64,000 bases of DNA, from positions 15,327,501-15,391,500 of the forward strand of contig NC_090784.1 of the NCBI RefSeq assembly GCF_040054535.1. The letters are read 5' to 3'. This DNA is from Antennarius striatus. Lineage: Eukaryota > Chordata > Actinopteri > Lophiiformes > Antennariidae. The position numbers were made by a program, and so were the translations under genes. Numbering within the stretch: position 1 is the first letter of the stretch; every line of letters begins with the position of its first letter. The notes under the pieces are model-generated. The model did no database searches. It worked only from the letters and a program-made list of their open reading frames with translations, and was not told where the DNA came from. Below are positions 11,701-24,000 of this stretch, piece by piece.

Positions 11701-14110
11701 CTGTACTGTCATCATCATCATCATCATCATCGTCCTCATAGTCATATTTACCATCAACATTCATCATTGTGTTCAAGCCAGCTACCCAAGCATGCAGGTC
11801 CAACACCGGCTTCTTCCTACTAGAATTGCCTGGATTGATATCTGGGGAGATGTGATTTGGAAAGTTGTCGTGGGACAAAGCTGCGAGGGGATCTGGGAGA
11901 GGTGGAGATTCTTGTTCTGGAGTCTTGACTGCTTGTGCAAGTACAAAAACACTTTCATTTTCATTGTCTGCACTAGAAGTGAAGCTACTTTCTTGATTAG
12001 TTAAAGTAAGGGGAGAGTTGACTGGAGTGTTTGTTGGAGTCTTGTCTTCATCACTGACAGGTGAAGGTGTTGTAGCCAAGACACCAGCTGAAGTATCATC
12101 ATAACTGGTTAATAGCAACAATGGTGGTCTGTTGGTAATCTTCTCAGGGCTTGACACTTTGGAGAAATCTGTTTCGTCTACGTGAAAATTTCTTTGTAAT
12201 CTTTGGGCTCCTCTGGGTAGTGCAACTTCTAGTGTACTCTTTACTAGACTGGGATATTTAAAAAAATCCACTGAATAATTACCACTGTCAATATTTTTTC
12301 CATCATTCTCAATCCATTCGTTCTTCTCTTGCTCTTTCTCCGTCAATCTTAGCCCAACCTCATCCACCGATAAGGATCTTTTTGATTCAATATTCTTATC
12401 AGGTAATGTCACTTTCCTTCCAGTTTTCTCACCTCCCTCCTCTCCTTCTTTTGATCTCTCCCATCTGCCTTTCAATTCACTTATTGATTTTGCAGAACCA
12501 CTCTTTTTGATACCATCGTGACTGCTGCTGAGTGGTGTTGGCACTGAAAAAGCACGCCTTGGCAACAGAAACTGTCCTGTAGTCAAACCCTGTGATCGCT
12601 GTGTTAGAGCCTCAAATTGGCTGATCTTATTTTTAACACTGGCTGTGGGTGTAATCGACCGCATATCTGGGAATTTCTTTCTCTCCATTTCCATTTTCTG
12701 TGGGCTTGAGTCGAACACATCTTCATCAGGAATGCTACTCCTCATTTCAGATTCTACTTTTGCTGCATCGTCTGTCCCTTTCTTTCTTTCCTGCTCTTTA
12801 AACCACCCCGTTCTTTCTTTTATCGTCTTGCTTACATCAAATCTTTCCTCTCCATGGTTTACTCTTCCCTGAACGTTACTGCCACTTGTTCCAGACAAAT
12901 GCGTCCAAGAAACTGTCCTTCCTCCTGTGTAAGTGTTTGGCTCAGAAGCTGCAGCAATTTGTCCTGCAGCCCTCTCAGATCGTATCCGTGCTGCTAAAGT
13001 ACACCTGCTCCTTGCTCTATCCAAAGACCTTGTGCCAATGTCCTCAAAGCCTCTACTCAATGGGGATCCTTGCCAGAACCCCATTGAGTATTTTTCCCTG
13101 GAGACGCTCATCCCTGGTGAATGAAAACTCTCAGAAGTGTCTTTTTTTGTAACTGTAAATGATTCTCTGTTTTTTTCTGGAATAAGGCTGCCTTTCCATC
13201 CTGATGCGAAATTCCGTGGGAAAGTTCCCCCAGCATATGACATCTCTGCTGTTACTTTTTTGGGAGAGTAACCAGGGGTGGAGAAGTCTCTAGTGTTGCT
13301 GTAATCCTTACCAAAGTCAACTGACCCATACAGCTTCTCAATTCGCTCCATTATACTCTGACCTCCCTTGGACCCTAATGAAGAATATCCCGTTGAATCT
13401 GAGACAGGTCCAGACCTAGACCTCAGCCTTGAGGGGAAGGACTGTCCCCTATTAGCTCTGTTCAAAGTCTGTCTTAACGGGTCGCTGTCTTGATCAGTAT
13501 TACTTGAATATACAGAGTTAATGACCGGAACTGAAGAAATCATAGTGCCCTTAGAGCCTTCAATGCCTGTTGTTCTTTCCTCAAAACCACCACCCTCTTT
13601 GCTGTCCCATCCTCTGCTGCTTGACAACATGACAGTGTCAGTTTTTCTGCGACAATCAGGGCTTCTTTCCCCAGATCTCAAATCTAAACTCTTACTTCTA
13701 CTTGGTAAGTTGTATCTTCTCCATTCTGTTCTACCACGGCTCTCTGATGGAGGGTTAAAGCTTCCACTTCTATTAGTGACAAACTCTGTGCCATTCTTGG
13801 TAGACATTCTATTAGCTGACATTTCGATATCCTCATATTGACCACCGCGACTCCAACTCCCCAATCCAGAGAATGTGTGATCCTCCAGATTGATAGTGCC
13901 ATTTGTTCCAGTGTGTGTCCCATTTCTTTCTCTTTCTTCAACTTTGGCAGTGCTCTGCTTCTTGTCTTCTAAATAATTGTTGGGTTTCCGAAAACCTTGC
14001 CTTCGAGTAAGACTGTTTGAGGGAGAGTTAGCAGATTGGACAGTGAAGTACACTTCTGTTCTCTGCTTGTTGTTGTCACTTGATGGAGTATGGAGTAAAG
14101 AAAAGTCCAT
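8772..14110 (-). CDS. pro-interleukin-16-like protein with two C-terminal PDZ domains
   Basis: Coding exons on the minus strand are 11601-14110, 11311-11506, 10886-10984, 10553-10799, 10332-10448 and 8772-8920, in consistent phase, giving 1105 residues. Residues 1 to about 836 come from one 2.5-kb exon and are mostly low-complexity Ser/Thr/Lys/Glu sequence, with an Asp run near the end (around 11700-11735). PDZ1 starts near residue 905 (carboxylate loop GLGFSLAGG) and PDZ2 near 1018 (LGFSLEGG). The order around PDZ1 follows human pro-IL-16: SFS..LS.L, a [12 protein letters not shown] helix like [26 protein letters not shown], then V...VFP.G.ASQEG and LSING.SL. Human pro-IL-16 has two further N-terminal PDZ domains, which are not found here. 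The ATG at 14110 is the only in-frame Met after an upstream stop; 5' untranslated exons probably lie upstream. PDZD2 is the other family with this ending, but the linker match favours IL16. Role: probably a scaffold; a cytokine role is untested. Confidence 0.85.
9225..9725 (-). mobile_element. 5'-truncated non-LTR retrotransposon (LINE), 3' end
   Basis: The minus strand encodes the C-terminal end of a LINE polyprotein: a [16 protein letters not shown] segment, then [12 protein letters not shown] and RLRWFGHV. In another frame this is followed by [17 protein letters not shown] and an ending in CGDP. At least one frame break separates the two parts, so the copy is dead. The 3' tail with 'aggggtcgccacagcg' is common in fish LINEs. 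I would place it near RTE, without certainty. It lies in the last intron of the IL16-like gene, in the same orientation. Confidence 0.75.
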
Positions 14111-15773
14111 TGTCTTAGAGTAAACAAAGACAATGACCCGTAAAGTGCCAAATCCCAAAGGATTGTAAGATTCCAATCAGCTGTTTGTTTAGATTGCAAT
14201 CTGTAAGCAGGTTCTCTGAATACTGCCGTTTTAAGAGCGTAGAAATCAGCAGAGTTCTCTCATTATCTTCTTGCACAAAAACAAAATTCTTGGAAAAAGC
14301 ATTAAAAGGCTTAACATTTCATCAATAGTCCCAGTTTTATCTTCTAAGAGAATTGACTCCTTCAGGGCCCCCTCTTAGAATTTTTGGCTCTCAATCCTTT
14401 GTAGCCCTCAATTCTCAAGCAAAACATCAGCAAACAGCAGCCATAGTCTGCAAAGTATAGAAAGCAGAAATTTCCCCCCTCAGAATGGACTTACAGGAAC
14501 ATTGAGATGTACATATTGTGGTTACTATAAGGCGCCAATAACCTTGTAGGGGTTTAAGATACTGAACATAACACGTTAGAGATAAGTGTAACACATAGTG
14601 GATGGTGACATGGATTTTATAAGAGACAGAATAGAAGGAGAGAGAAAAGAAAACCAAAAGCACTTAAAATTCCTTTAGGTTACGTCATTTAACAAAACCA
14701 TGACATAGTGAACCCATTCACAGAACAGTGAGAAAGGTTGGGGACACAGTTTATAATATCTGTTTACATGAGCAACATAGTTCTGAAGACTTGTCATCGT
14801 CAGCTAAAACTAAACTAAAAACTGGAAAAACTCACCTAACAGCAATCCACTCAGCAAAGCAATGTATCAAAGTGGCACAATCAGTTTCTGCGCAGCGTGA
14901 ATTGATCTCTTTGAGCCAAAGACAACTAGTTGTAACATTACTGTTACTATTGACTTAGGTGAAATGATCAATCAAGAAGGACAAATGAGGAGAATGCCAG
15001 TGTATTGTAACATAGCTGACATTACTGATGGGCATCTGCGGTGATATCTGAGAGCACAGCCACGTACAGCAACACACTGTCATTAAGACAGTGAAACAAT
15101 CTTTCATATCTATCTGTGTCCAATCTTCTATTGATATGTAAAGCAAATACAAGGGAGCTGTTTCTTATAAAAGGACATACGACTTAGATCAGTGAAATTA
15201 CATGAAGCAATTTATGAAGTCTATGCTAGTCTTGAGAGTCGCTCGGTGCTTTCCACTGCAAGTCAGTCTGAGTGTCAGTTTACAGAAACACCTGTTCTCC
15301 AAGCCAGAAACCTGCCATCTGGGTAACCTGGTCAACACTGAACAATTCAATACCAAACTCCCAAAACAGCCAGAAAAAGAGTGAAATCACCAATTCGTTA
15401 ATACTATAACTACAGATAAGTTTACTAATCTAAATGCAAATTCACCTTACCTTCTCTCAGCACGGCCTCTGTCCTCAGACCATTGTGTTGACATGGGTTC
15501 ATAATGAAAGCAGTGCTCAGAAATGATATCAGCTGCTTACTCGTCGCTTTAAGTGTTCCTGTCTTACCACCGGCTTTGCATGATGGATTGTGTACAGTGA
15601 CGTTAACCTGCCACACTGGTTTGTCCTCTTTCTCTGTTCTCTCTCTTTCTCCTTCTGTCTCTTCTTCTCTCTCCTCCCCCTCCCATTGTTGTTGTCTCCC
15701 TCTTTTTTTTGCCACACGGATACCATTCCTGAGTGCAGTTCAATGTGTCACCCGCTATATGTTTCATCAAGGA

Positions 15774-15867
<94 letters not shown>

Positions 15868-16422
15868 TCTCTCTCTCTCTTTCTCTCTCTCTCTTTCTCT
15901 GTCTGTCTCTGTCTACCATTTCCTGTCTGAAGGGAGAGGAAATAAGGAAATACTGTATTGTACACATGGTATATATATCTTTAAACAGAAAACACAAATG
16001 ACTTTTCTTCACAGGCAAACCTCAAGCAAACTTTGGTCTAATCGTCAAGGCTGAGCAAATATCAGAATTCGTAGCAGTGTGCCTTTGAGCAATTTAAATA
16101 AGGACAAGAGACATCAGAGATAATAGAGGCTGAGGAACAACCAAAGAGATAAACATTCACACATACAGTACATACATATTAATCGAGCTCAACTTCAGAA
16201 AAATGTGTTGACAATCTGGGCTCAACAATAATGTAGTGAAGGAAAAACGTATCTGACATTGCTGTTTGATTTTATCTGTTCAGAAGAAATTACATTTGTG
16301 AGGACATTCAGGTTACAGGGTGGGAATGTGGGCAAAAGGCCTTTGACTCACAGAAGTACAAGGAGAAAGTAATATATTAAATGAAAGAAAAACAAAAGTA
16401 CTTACAGTTTAGGTTGGCTCAT
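14111..16422 (-). other. probable 5' untranslated exons of the IL16-like gene
   Basis: Three minus-strand splice signals fit untranslated leader exons: an acceptor (CTTACAG) before 14200, which would make the big coding exon extend to 14200; a donor before 15451 (GAGAAG then GTAAGG), with a possible acceptor after 15515; and a donor before 16406 (AACCTAAACT then GTAAGT). The last exon contains a short ATG frame (16422, MSQPK). Joined in frame, this small frame does not read into the main coding frame, so it would be an upstream ORF. Exon limits are tentative. Confidence 0.4.
15775..15911. repeat. (AC)n followed by (TC)n microsatellite
   Basis: About 90 bases of pure AC followed by about 45 bases of CT-rich sequence. 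All frames through it are artefacts. Confidence 0.95.
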
Positions 16423-17230
16423 ATTCCTACTGCTGCTTTTTTGAACTCAAACTGTCTTCTGTTGAAGGAGAGAAATGGTATTTGAAGAGTCAATATACTG
16501 CAAGTTTTGAATGCAATGAGTCAGACATATTGATGAAGGCAAAGTCGTAGGATTTGAATGATCTGATCAATGTTCAGCTATGCAAACAGAGGGCTTGTAG
16601 TTTGCATAGTGTCCTCAGGACTAAGATAACTGTCTGAGAAGGCTTCGGTGTGACCTGCAGACACCCACCCTTGTTCCTGACAGAAGAATGGGACTGAGTG
16701 TCTCTGCAGGATGGGGACAAATGCCTCTGTTACTCACACAGACACACTGGTTCTACCATTCTCTGGGCGTAGGATTCAACAACAGTGTCATGAGAAATGG
16801 TAACTTGTGGTTTTTAAAAGTTCAGTAACTAAAATATTCAAAATCAAAAAATGACAGAATAAACTACAGAATCATTGCATAATTTAAGGTCGTAAATGAC
16901 AATTACTTTATCTTTCACATTTGTTGATTTGTTTGATGGGCCACCTTCAACAGCAGGTGGCAGAAGAGGCTATGGACGAGTCACCTGACACGGAGACTCT
17001 ATTCACTGATCACGTGACAAACCAGGAAGCCCTCAGTCCGTCCGGCGGCACAGCGAGAACACATTGACTTCAGGGGAAGTCCTGTGGTTGATGTTATGTG
17101 TTTACTGTCGCGTTCGCGTTTTTTAAGCACAACCAATTAAAACCTACTGTAAACAATTGAAATATCTACTGTTTGGACGTCATTTCGCAGGCGTTGAAAG
17201 TTGTTAAACCCGGGCAGATTTTTTTAAAAA
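16423..17230. promoter_or_regulatory. shared promoter region, IL16-like gene and C1orf43 homologue
   Basis: The two genes diverge from this roughly 0.8-kb interval. The part nearest C1orf43 (16960-17230) is CpG-richer and has TCACGTGAC at 17010-17018, an E-box of the USF/TFE3-TFEB kind, plus a CG-rich stretch around 17105-17122. No TATA box is obvious. Which gene each element serves is inference. Confidence 0.45.
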
Positions 17231-19470
17231 ATGCGGAATGACTCTCTTCTGTCAAGCATCAACGTGGTGTTGGTTATGGCCTACGGAAGCCTGGTAAGTC
17301 CATTCCGTTACAGAACAAACCCTGGCTGTTGGTGGACCATCGTTTCTTGTAAGAGACGGAAAACTACATTTGGATAGAGCAACAGAAGCACAGAACAAAA
17401 AAGTAATTAAAAACTAACTAATTATAATTATTAATAATTATAAAGACAAAAGTAACTATATAAATAAAACCCTTTTCTAGACCTCCACCAAGGGAATTTT
17501 CAGCTTCCCCCTTTTGTCACTCCATTGAAAAGCAGAAGTCTTGTGTTTGACTCTTATCACTTTGGTTTTTTATTACAACTACAGTACATTTCAGTATTAA
17601 CATTTCTGTGGAGTTATTGTATTTTATCATCTCACTGTAGGAAACATGTGCCTGATATATTTAAACATTGTGGATCACTTTTGACGTTTATATATGATAG
17701 GTCTTGGGGTTGGATATGTCACTCACTACTTTTTCCATAAACACTGAAATTATTTTTAATGAAGTTAACTGTTATAACATTTGTAATATTGATGTCTTTA
17801 TATGTTTGGGTTTAAAATCTGATTGGGCGTCTGCTTCATTTTATGTCTTTAGTACTTTCACTGTTGTCCATTATGTTAGTATTTCATTGATGGTTTTGAA
17901 AGAATACAGTATGTGTGTGATTGATGTTTTTTGATTTCTTTGTTTTGGAGTAGGCCATTTTGGTTCAGACAGTAAACCAGAGCTGGAACTGATGCCGGTG
18001 CCAGAATTGATTCTTTACTGTCTTCTAGGTGTTTGTTTTGCTCTTCATCTTTGTAAAAAGACAAATAATGCGATTTGCCATGAAGTCCCGGAGAGGACCA
18101 CATGTTCCGCTTGGACACAATGCGCCTAAGGTAGAAAGTACACATTTGCATTGAACCAGAAGTGTGATGATGCTCACTGTATTGCTGATGAACGATTATA
18201 TTAATGCTAATGGTTTTTGTGCTGAAGGAGTTGAGACAAGAAATTGAAGTTAAACTGAGCCAGGTCCAGAAAATCCACTTTGAACCTCGTCTGCTATCCC
18301 TGGATGATGATCGTTTAAAGCACGGACTGCAGTCTGGTTAGAGGAAAACATACACACCAGTTCTGAAATATGTGCATTTGAGTTTTTCAGTATTCTGTAT
18401 CTTCAAGTATCATAACAAGTATTTTTTTAGGTTCCTATAACTACCTGTACAGGATGAAAGCATTAGATGCCATCAGAGAAACTGGTAAACCTTTTTTTCC
18501 ACCAATCTTTATTTGTCATTGAATCCTTTCACACTCCTAAATGGTACCTCTCCTCTTGATCAATAGATCTCCCTTTTCGTGATCTGGGAGGGACATCCTC
18601 TGCTGTGACGGGTAAAAGACTTCGGACCTGGCTTCTACATCTACGAAATTCCCACTGCATATTCCAGGATGGTTTAAGCTCCCTCATTGACACAGTAATG
18701 GATGGATACAATAAAGCACGGCATGGTGCAGAGGTCCTGAGATGTATTATCTCTCAGACATACCAGGATATTTTGACGATGTACTACACACCTCCACATT
18801 CAATATCAGGAAAAAATTGTTTACTACAAATTAATTAAATTTTTTTACATTTGTTCTTTACAGAACCAAACAATGCCTTGTAGAGTATAGTGAACGCTCA
18901 TTTAAATATGCAATCCATTTTTTCAGGTGTTTGGGCTGTGTTCTTGACTGCTTTAAGTCTTTGCTCATATATGATCAATGATTGTATGATTAACATGATT
19001 ATCATTTTAATTAAGTAGACCCTCCATCCAAATGCACTCATATCTCCTCTGTTTCCTGTTTTTATCCACAGACTTTTGGTGAAGCAGAATTTTTGAACTA
19101 CCACAGAGCTTTAACTGAGCTGGCCTCCGTGTAAGTAAGCTCAACTTTTCCTCCCAGCATTCACAAAGCAGCTTTTTGCTAATGCTAATCCTATCCTGGA
19201 ATGTTAATTATGCACTGAGAACAAATCCATTTCTGCTTTCTTTGTTTAAGCGTCAAGTCCAATAGTAGCAGCGGCAGCTCTCCGAGTCAGCACCACCTGT
19301 CTGCAGCCAAAGACCTGACCAGCACCACAGAGGCTGCGAGCTCCTCCTCTTCGCCCACCCAGACTACCTATCTCACGTCTCCAATGCAGCAGTGCAGCAA
19401 ACGCTCCAGACACTTCCTGGAACTGAAGAATTTCAAAGACAACTACAACACATTGGAGAGTTCATTCTGA
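17231..19470 (+). CDS. c1orf43: C1orf43 (NICE-3) homologue, single-pass membrane protein
   Basis: Coding exons are 17231-17293, 18029-18130, 18228-18336, 18431-18484, 18567-18733, 19072-19130 and 19251-19470, all in phase, giving 257 residues against 253 in human. Near-identical blocks include the N-terminal membrane segment (SINVVLVMAYGSLVFVLL, about residues 8-27), the basic KRQIMRFAMKSRRGPHVP region after it, YNYLYRMKALDAIR, and the C-terminal RHFLELKNFKDNYNTLE. The human protein is reported at the Golgi and mitochondria and as a factor in phagocytosis; its biochemical activity is unknown. The donor after exon 5 (GTCCTG) is weak, but it is the one that keeps the frame. The gene is head-to-head with the IL16-like gene and tail-to-tail with tuft1. 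Confidence 0.95.
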
Positions 19471-20104
19471 CCAATCCACAATGCTTTCCCCAAAGACGGG
19501 TCAGGAACAGGTGGTGCTTTCAGTTGTGGAAGCGTCTACATACAGCAACCAGTCACTGCCTTCATAGTAAAACATACAGTATATTGGCTGGTTTACAGAA
19601 ACATGCACATCAGACTACTATGTATCCAAGTGTAGCTTATGAACATTAATGCATGTTGAAGTCTAAAGTGTTAGAAAAATGGCTAATCTGAGTAGGTTAT
19701 TTGACCAAAGCGCTATGCAAATGCTCAAGACAATCAGTATTTATTGCACAATGTAAAGGCTTTCAGCTGTTATATTTAACCAACTGTATTTAAACGTGCT
19801 AATATTTAGCAGTGTTTGTTAATAAAGATAGTATTAGTGGTTGCTCCACACTAAAAAGAACAGTGTTAAGTAACCTGATACTGAGCCTCAGGCGTTTGTT
19901 AGAGAAGCCAAACTTGATAATGTTTTGCTTAAATGGTCTTTAATAGACGTTTTTCCAGTGCAATATAATTCAACTGTGAGATGGAACATAAGGAGTATCT
20001 TGCTTTTTCTGTATTTCTGAATGTCTGAGCTGTGTGTAATTTTGTCATGATATTCAGTGATGTTTTTTATTATCCTTCATTATTATCGTGTCTGCTGCTA
20101 AACA

Positions 20105-20110
20105 AATAAA
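20105..20110 (+). other. candidate polyadenylation signal of C1orf43 homologue
   Basis: AATAAA about 635 bases after the stop codon, ahead of the opposing tuft1 3' end. The untranslated region from 19471 holds no other feature that I recognise. Confidence 0.6.
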
Positions 20111-20322
20111 ACTTGAATTATTGTCTGGTATTCTAACACATCGGTAGACAATACTGTCGTTTTGCTATGTGATGTACAGTAGGGGGCGCTCTCTTCACAC
20201 TCGTTCAGTCCAATAGGCCTTAATTCCAGTGAAAAGTCGAGTTTCTTTGCATTTATTTTTAATTGTTTTTAATGAATATCAGGATGTACTCAATAAAAAT
20301 ATTGCTCCATCCAGCTACAGCT

Positions 20323-20328
20323 TTTATT
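20323..20328 (-). other. candidate polyadenylation signal of tuft1
   Basis: AATAAA on the minus strand, about 740 bases past the tuft1 stop codon. Together with the signal at 20105-20110 it places the two convergent gene ends about 200 bases apart. Confidence 0.5.
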
Positions 20329-21063
20329 AATATAAATAAATATAAAGTCATTAAGCAGAAATCAAATCACAATTTATATTTTCTACAAAACAAGGCAGGG
20401 AACTGAAACAACAAGTACTATGTAAAGAATGACACTTCTGTAAAGAAGTGATGTCAAATATTTTCTTGGCATTGGCCTTACACAGATTACAGTCAGTATT
20501 TAAGTGTTTAAAGCATCATACTACTCACTCAGAGCAGAACAGAGTCATGCATGAGAACAGTGATGTAGACCATCCGGTAAATAATTTCTTATAACTGAAC
20601 TATTAGATTAGCTTTCTTTGCTACGATACTACTGTATATACAGACTTTATGATGTTATGACCCACATATGCAGAAAGGTCTGCCATTCTGCGTTTAGCTC
20701 AACACTTCTGTTTTATAACATGATCAAAGTCATCGACTCAAAGGTTAACAAGGTGATCAAAACAGAACAGGACATCAACACATCAGCTGAATCAGCACAT
20801 CGTGATTCTACCTTGAAGCTGACATACGCACTCATCTATTTTGCACAAGCACAAACACACAGCAATGCTTGTGTGTCACCAAAATACCAGTTTCCTTCAT
20901 GAGTGATTGTGGTTTAAACACATTTGTTGAAGTCTTCATTTAGTTGCAGCCTAGGAGGCCCAGATGGGACATCCTAAATATTCGTGCTAGCAGATCTGGG
21001 TTGTTTGGTTTCAGTCCACATTGAAGGGATCTTCTTTGCCTTCTTCCTTTCTCCATTGTTGCT

Positions 21064-24000
21064 TCATGATCGGATCTCAATGACTTTAATGAAAGGGAGT
21101 GGTTTGTTTGAGGAGGTGGACGGCTTGATGGGCTTACTGAGAGGACAAGAAAAGAGAAATCAGCTGTTTCTATAAGGAAACAGCATGTAACAAACAATCA
21201 GTATTCAGCATCACTGTGATGGATGTGGGCCCGCTTCACAGTTATCGCCCCAAGGGGAAATTTATTATGAGATAATTATTTTATGTTTGTTTTATTACAT
21301 TTTACAAAAGACAAAATAATCTACCTGTAGACAATTTGGGGGTTGCGTTCTGATGAAAGGTAGGAATTTGACCGTTGACCTCCAAGATAGTAGTCCATTT
21401 GGTCATGCATCTCTCGGTTCTGCACATACAGGATGTCATGGGTCAGTTCACATAAAACCAAGTAATGGAATACTAATTAAAGATGGTGGCTGAGTCAGGA
21501 CAGGCTTCCTTTCTCCTGTCACTCACTCCCACTTAACCCTGACCTTCCATTCTAAATTCCACTTAAATGTCATACAAATGTTTGTCTGGGTTTTTCTTTT
21601 TACTGAAACTAAATATCACTTACTTCCGCCTCCAGGAAGGCTACTTTCTCCTCCAGCTCTTTGATTACCCGATCCCTCTCCTGGATTACCATGCGAGAGT
21701 TCTGGAGCTACAGAGGAGGAAACAAACAGTCACACAGTGAGAAAATCCTGTTCAAATATGAACAAGTTGTTTGCTTTAGTCTCACACATGTGGGCTTCAC
21801 CTGCTCGATCATGTGTCTGACTTTTCTTTGTTGGCTTTTCAGCATGTCATCCAGATGGTGGATCTTTTCTTTGAGTACAGCCACCTCCTTCTCCAAATGC
21901 TCAGCCCTGGTCCACACAGAGTAGAGACACAACTCTTGATTCGATTGATAGAGAATCATTTATTCTGGTTGTGTGTGTTTATGTCTGTGTGTGTTAGCTG
22001 ACCTGTGGTCCCCTTTCTTGCCCTCCTCTTTGAATTTTCGCAGTTCGCAGAGTTCTTCCTCGCGACTGCGGATTGTCTCCCGCAGGGCGGCGCTCTCCCG
22101 CTCCATGCCTCCCAACAGCCTCTGGAGCTCCTCAATACGCTTGTCTTTCTTCTCACAAGCTGCTTCTGTGCTTTTAATCTTCTCCTCCTGTTCGCTCAGA
22201 TGTTCCCTCAGTTTGATCTCTTCAGCCTTGAAGAGGTGGGGAAAAAACAGGGTGACTTTTGTATGAAATGTGGCTTTGATATAGACAAAAAGAATCATGT
22301 CTAATGAGGCATTGTGAATGTAGAAACACAAGTTTTCTTTTTACCTGCAGCCTCTCTTTCTCATCTTGGTGTTTCTTTTCTGCTTCCTGGAGTTGTGCAT
22401 ATAAGCGCTTACTGACCTCCCTCAGCTTGGTTCTCTCTTCTTCCTCATCTGCTTCCTGTTAGGGAAAAGATTAAGTATTTCTTATGTGGTGTCTTATGTC
22501 TTAGAAACTTTAAGTTTGAGTCAAGATCTTCTCATCCAATCATGTATTTATTTATTTATTCAGTTTATTTTCTTCTTTCCAGACATGTTAGTACAACAGA
22601 TGTTACTTTCATCAGTGTTGAGACATCAGCAACAACATCCGAAAAGAAAAAAAAGGGTTGACGGGTAGAAGCATCAACCATCATGAATGCATGCTTGAAT
22701 TTTGGAAAAGGCGCACTCCCTGTTTACCAATTTGACTGAGCTTAAGAAGTACTTGGGGGAGAAACTTTCCAGATATGTAAAGCACTAACTTGCAACTGTC
22801 CTAGAGATAGCAGCTAGTATTTGCAGTAAACTCATGGAATCCCGTGAAGACCTGTTTTTGCCCCAGAGTCTCTTTTTCTTGTCAGAAAAGCCATGTTAAT
22901 TCTAAGTATGCAATTGAAATTTGCAGATAGACAAATAATGCTATGATGACATAATGCAAAATCTTGTTTTCCTTTCTTTTAAAGACCCTTGGGTCATGTT
23001 GTTAAGAACAGGCGTGTCAGCGTACATCCCTGAAGCAACACTTCTGTCAAAAAGCCATGACACATAAAAGATGGAATTCATGCAAAACGCAGCGACATTA
23101 AAACATGATGGACCAAGGTTGACAGCTGTAGTCCCTAATAATGCCTGGTTCAAGGCCAGTACATAACTATCAAATGAGAGATATGTGTGGAATGCTGGAA
23201 ACAATGAGGAGGGACGGGATACGAAAACATGTGGAAGGAGAGGTACAACATGTGCTGGAACAATTCAGACATATTTCAGTTAGAACACCCCAAGGTGCTA
23301 TAAGGTCTTTTTGTCCTTTTATTTTTTTCTCTCTTCACCTGCATCATATACCTGTCTAACTCTGAATTTATACCTCTTTCTATATGTGCATATGGGAAAT
23401 GATAGTTTTACAGTCATCAGATTGGTATGTATTGAAAAAAGGAAAACAACCAGTGGAGTGCGACTCTAACACCATAAATATACACAACTGGGAATAAAAG
23501 TATGTCTGAGAATCGGCTCACCTGTACCTGAGCCTTGGCTGCACCTTTGGGTGAAGAGGAACTCTTTTTAAAGGGAATACCAACTTTCCACCCATTCACA
23601 ATCGGCTGGAATGAGAAAAGGAAGAATATAAGAATGAAAGACGGAGATGAAGTTGAGGAAACGGCATTACGCGTACAGGATGTACGGCTGGCAATAGCAG
23701 CAAACAAAGCAGCTCAAAACAGACCTACCTTGTTTTTGGCTGCCATTTGCTCCCTCAGGGTTTTCAGGCAATATCTCACCTGTGTGAAAGACACGTCGTG
23801 AACTACTGAGGTATTACCACATGTATTTAAATGTTTTAATATCCAAACTCAATGGATCCTCTAACAGGAATTTATTTAGTGATCGACAGAAATGTTGGCA
23901 GGGAGCAAGAAGGAATTCAAAATGATGTTATAACTGTTACAAAAAGCAGAAACAGTAAACCCAGTGTGTGTTTGAGCACTAGTGCAACAGCCGCAGTAGA

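Noticed and set aside
13521-13841. Plus-strand frames inside the large exon of the IL16-like gene
   Set aside because: They are shadows of the real minus-strand reading frame.
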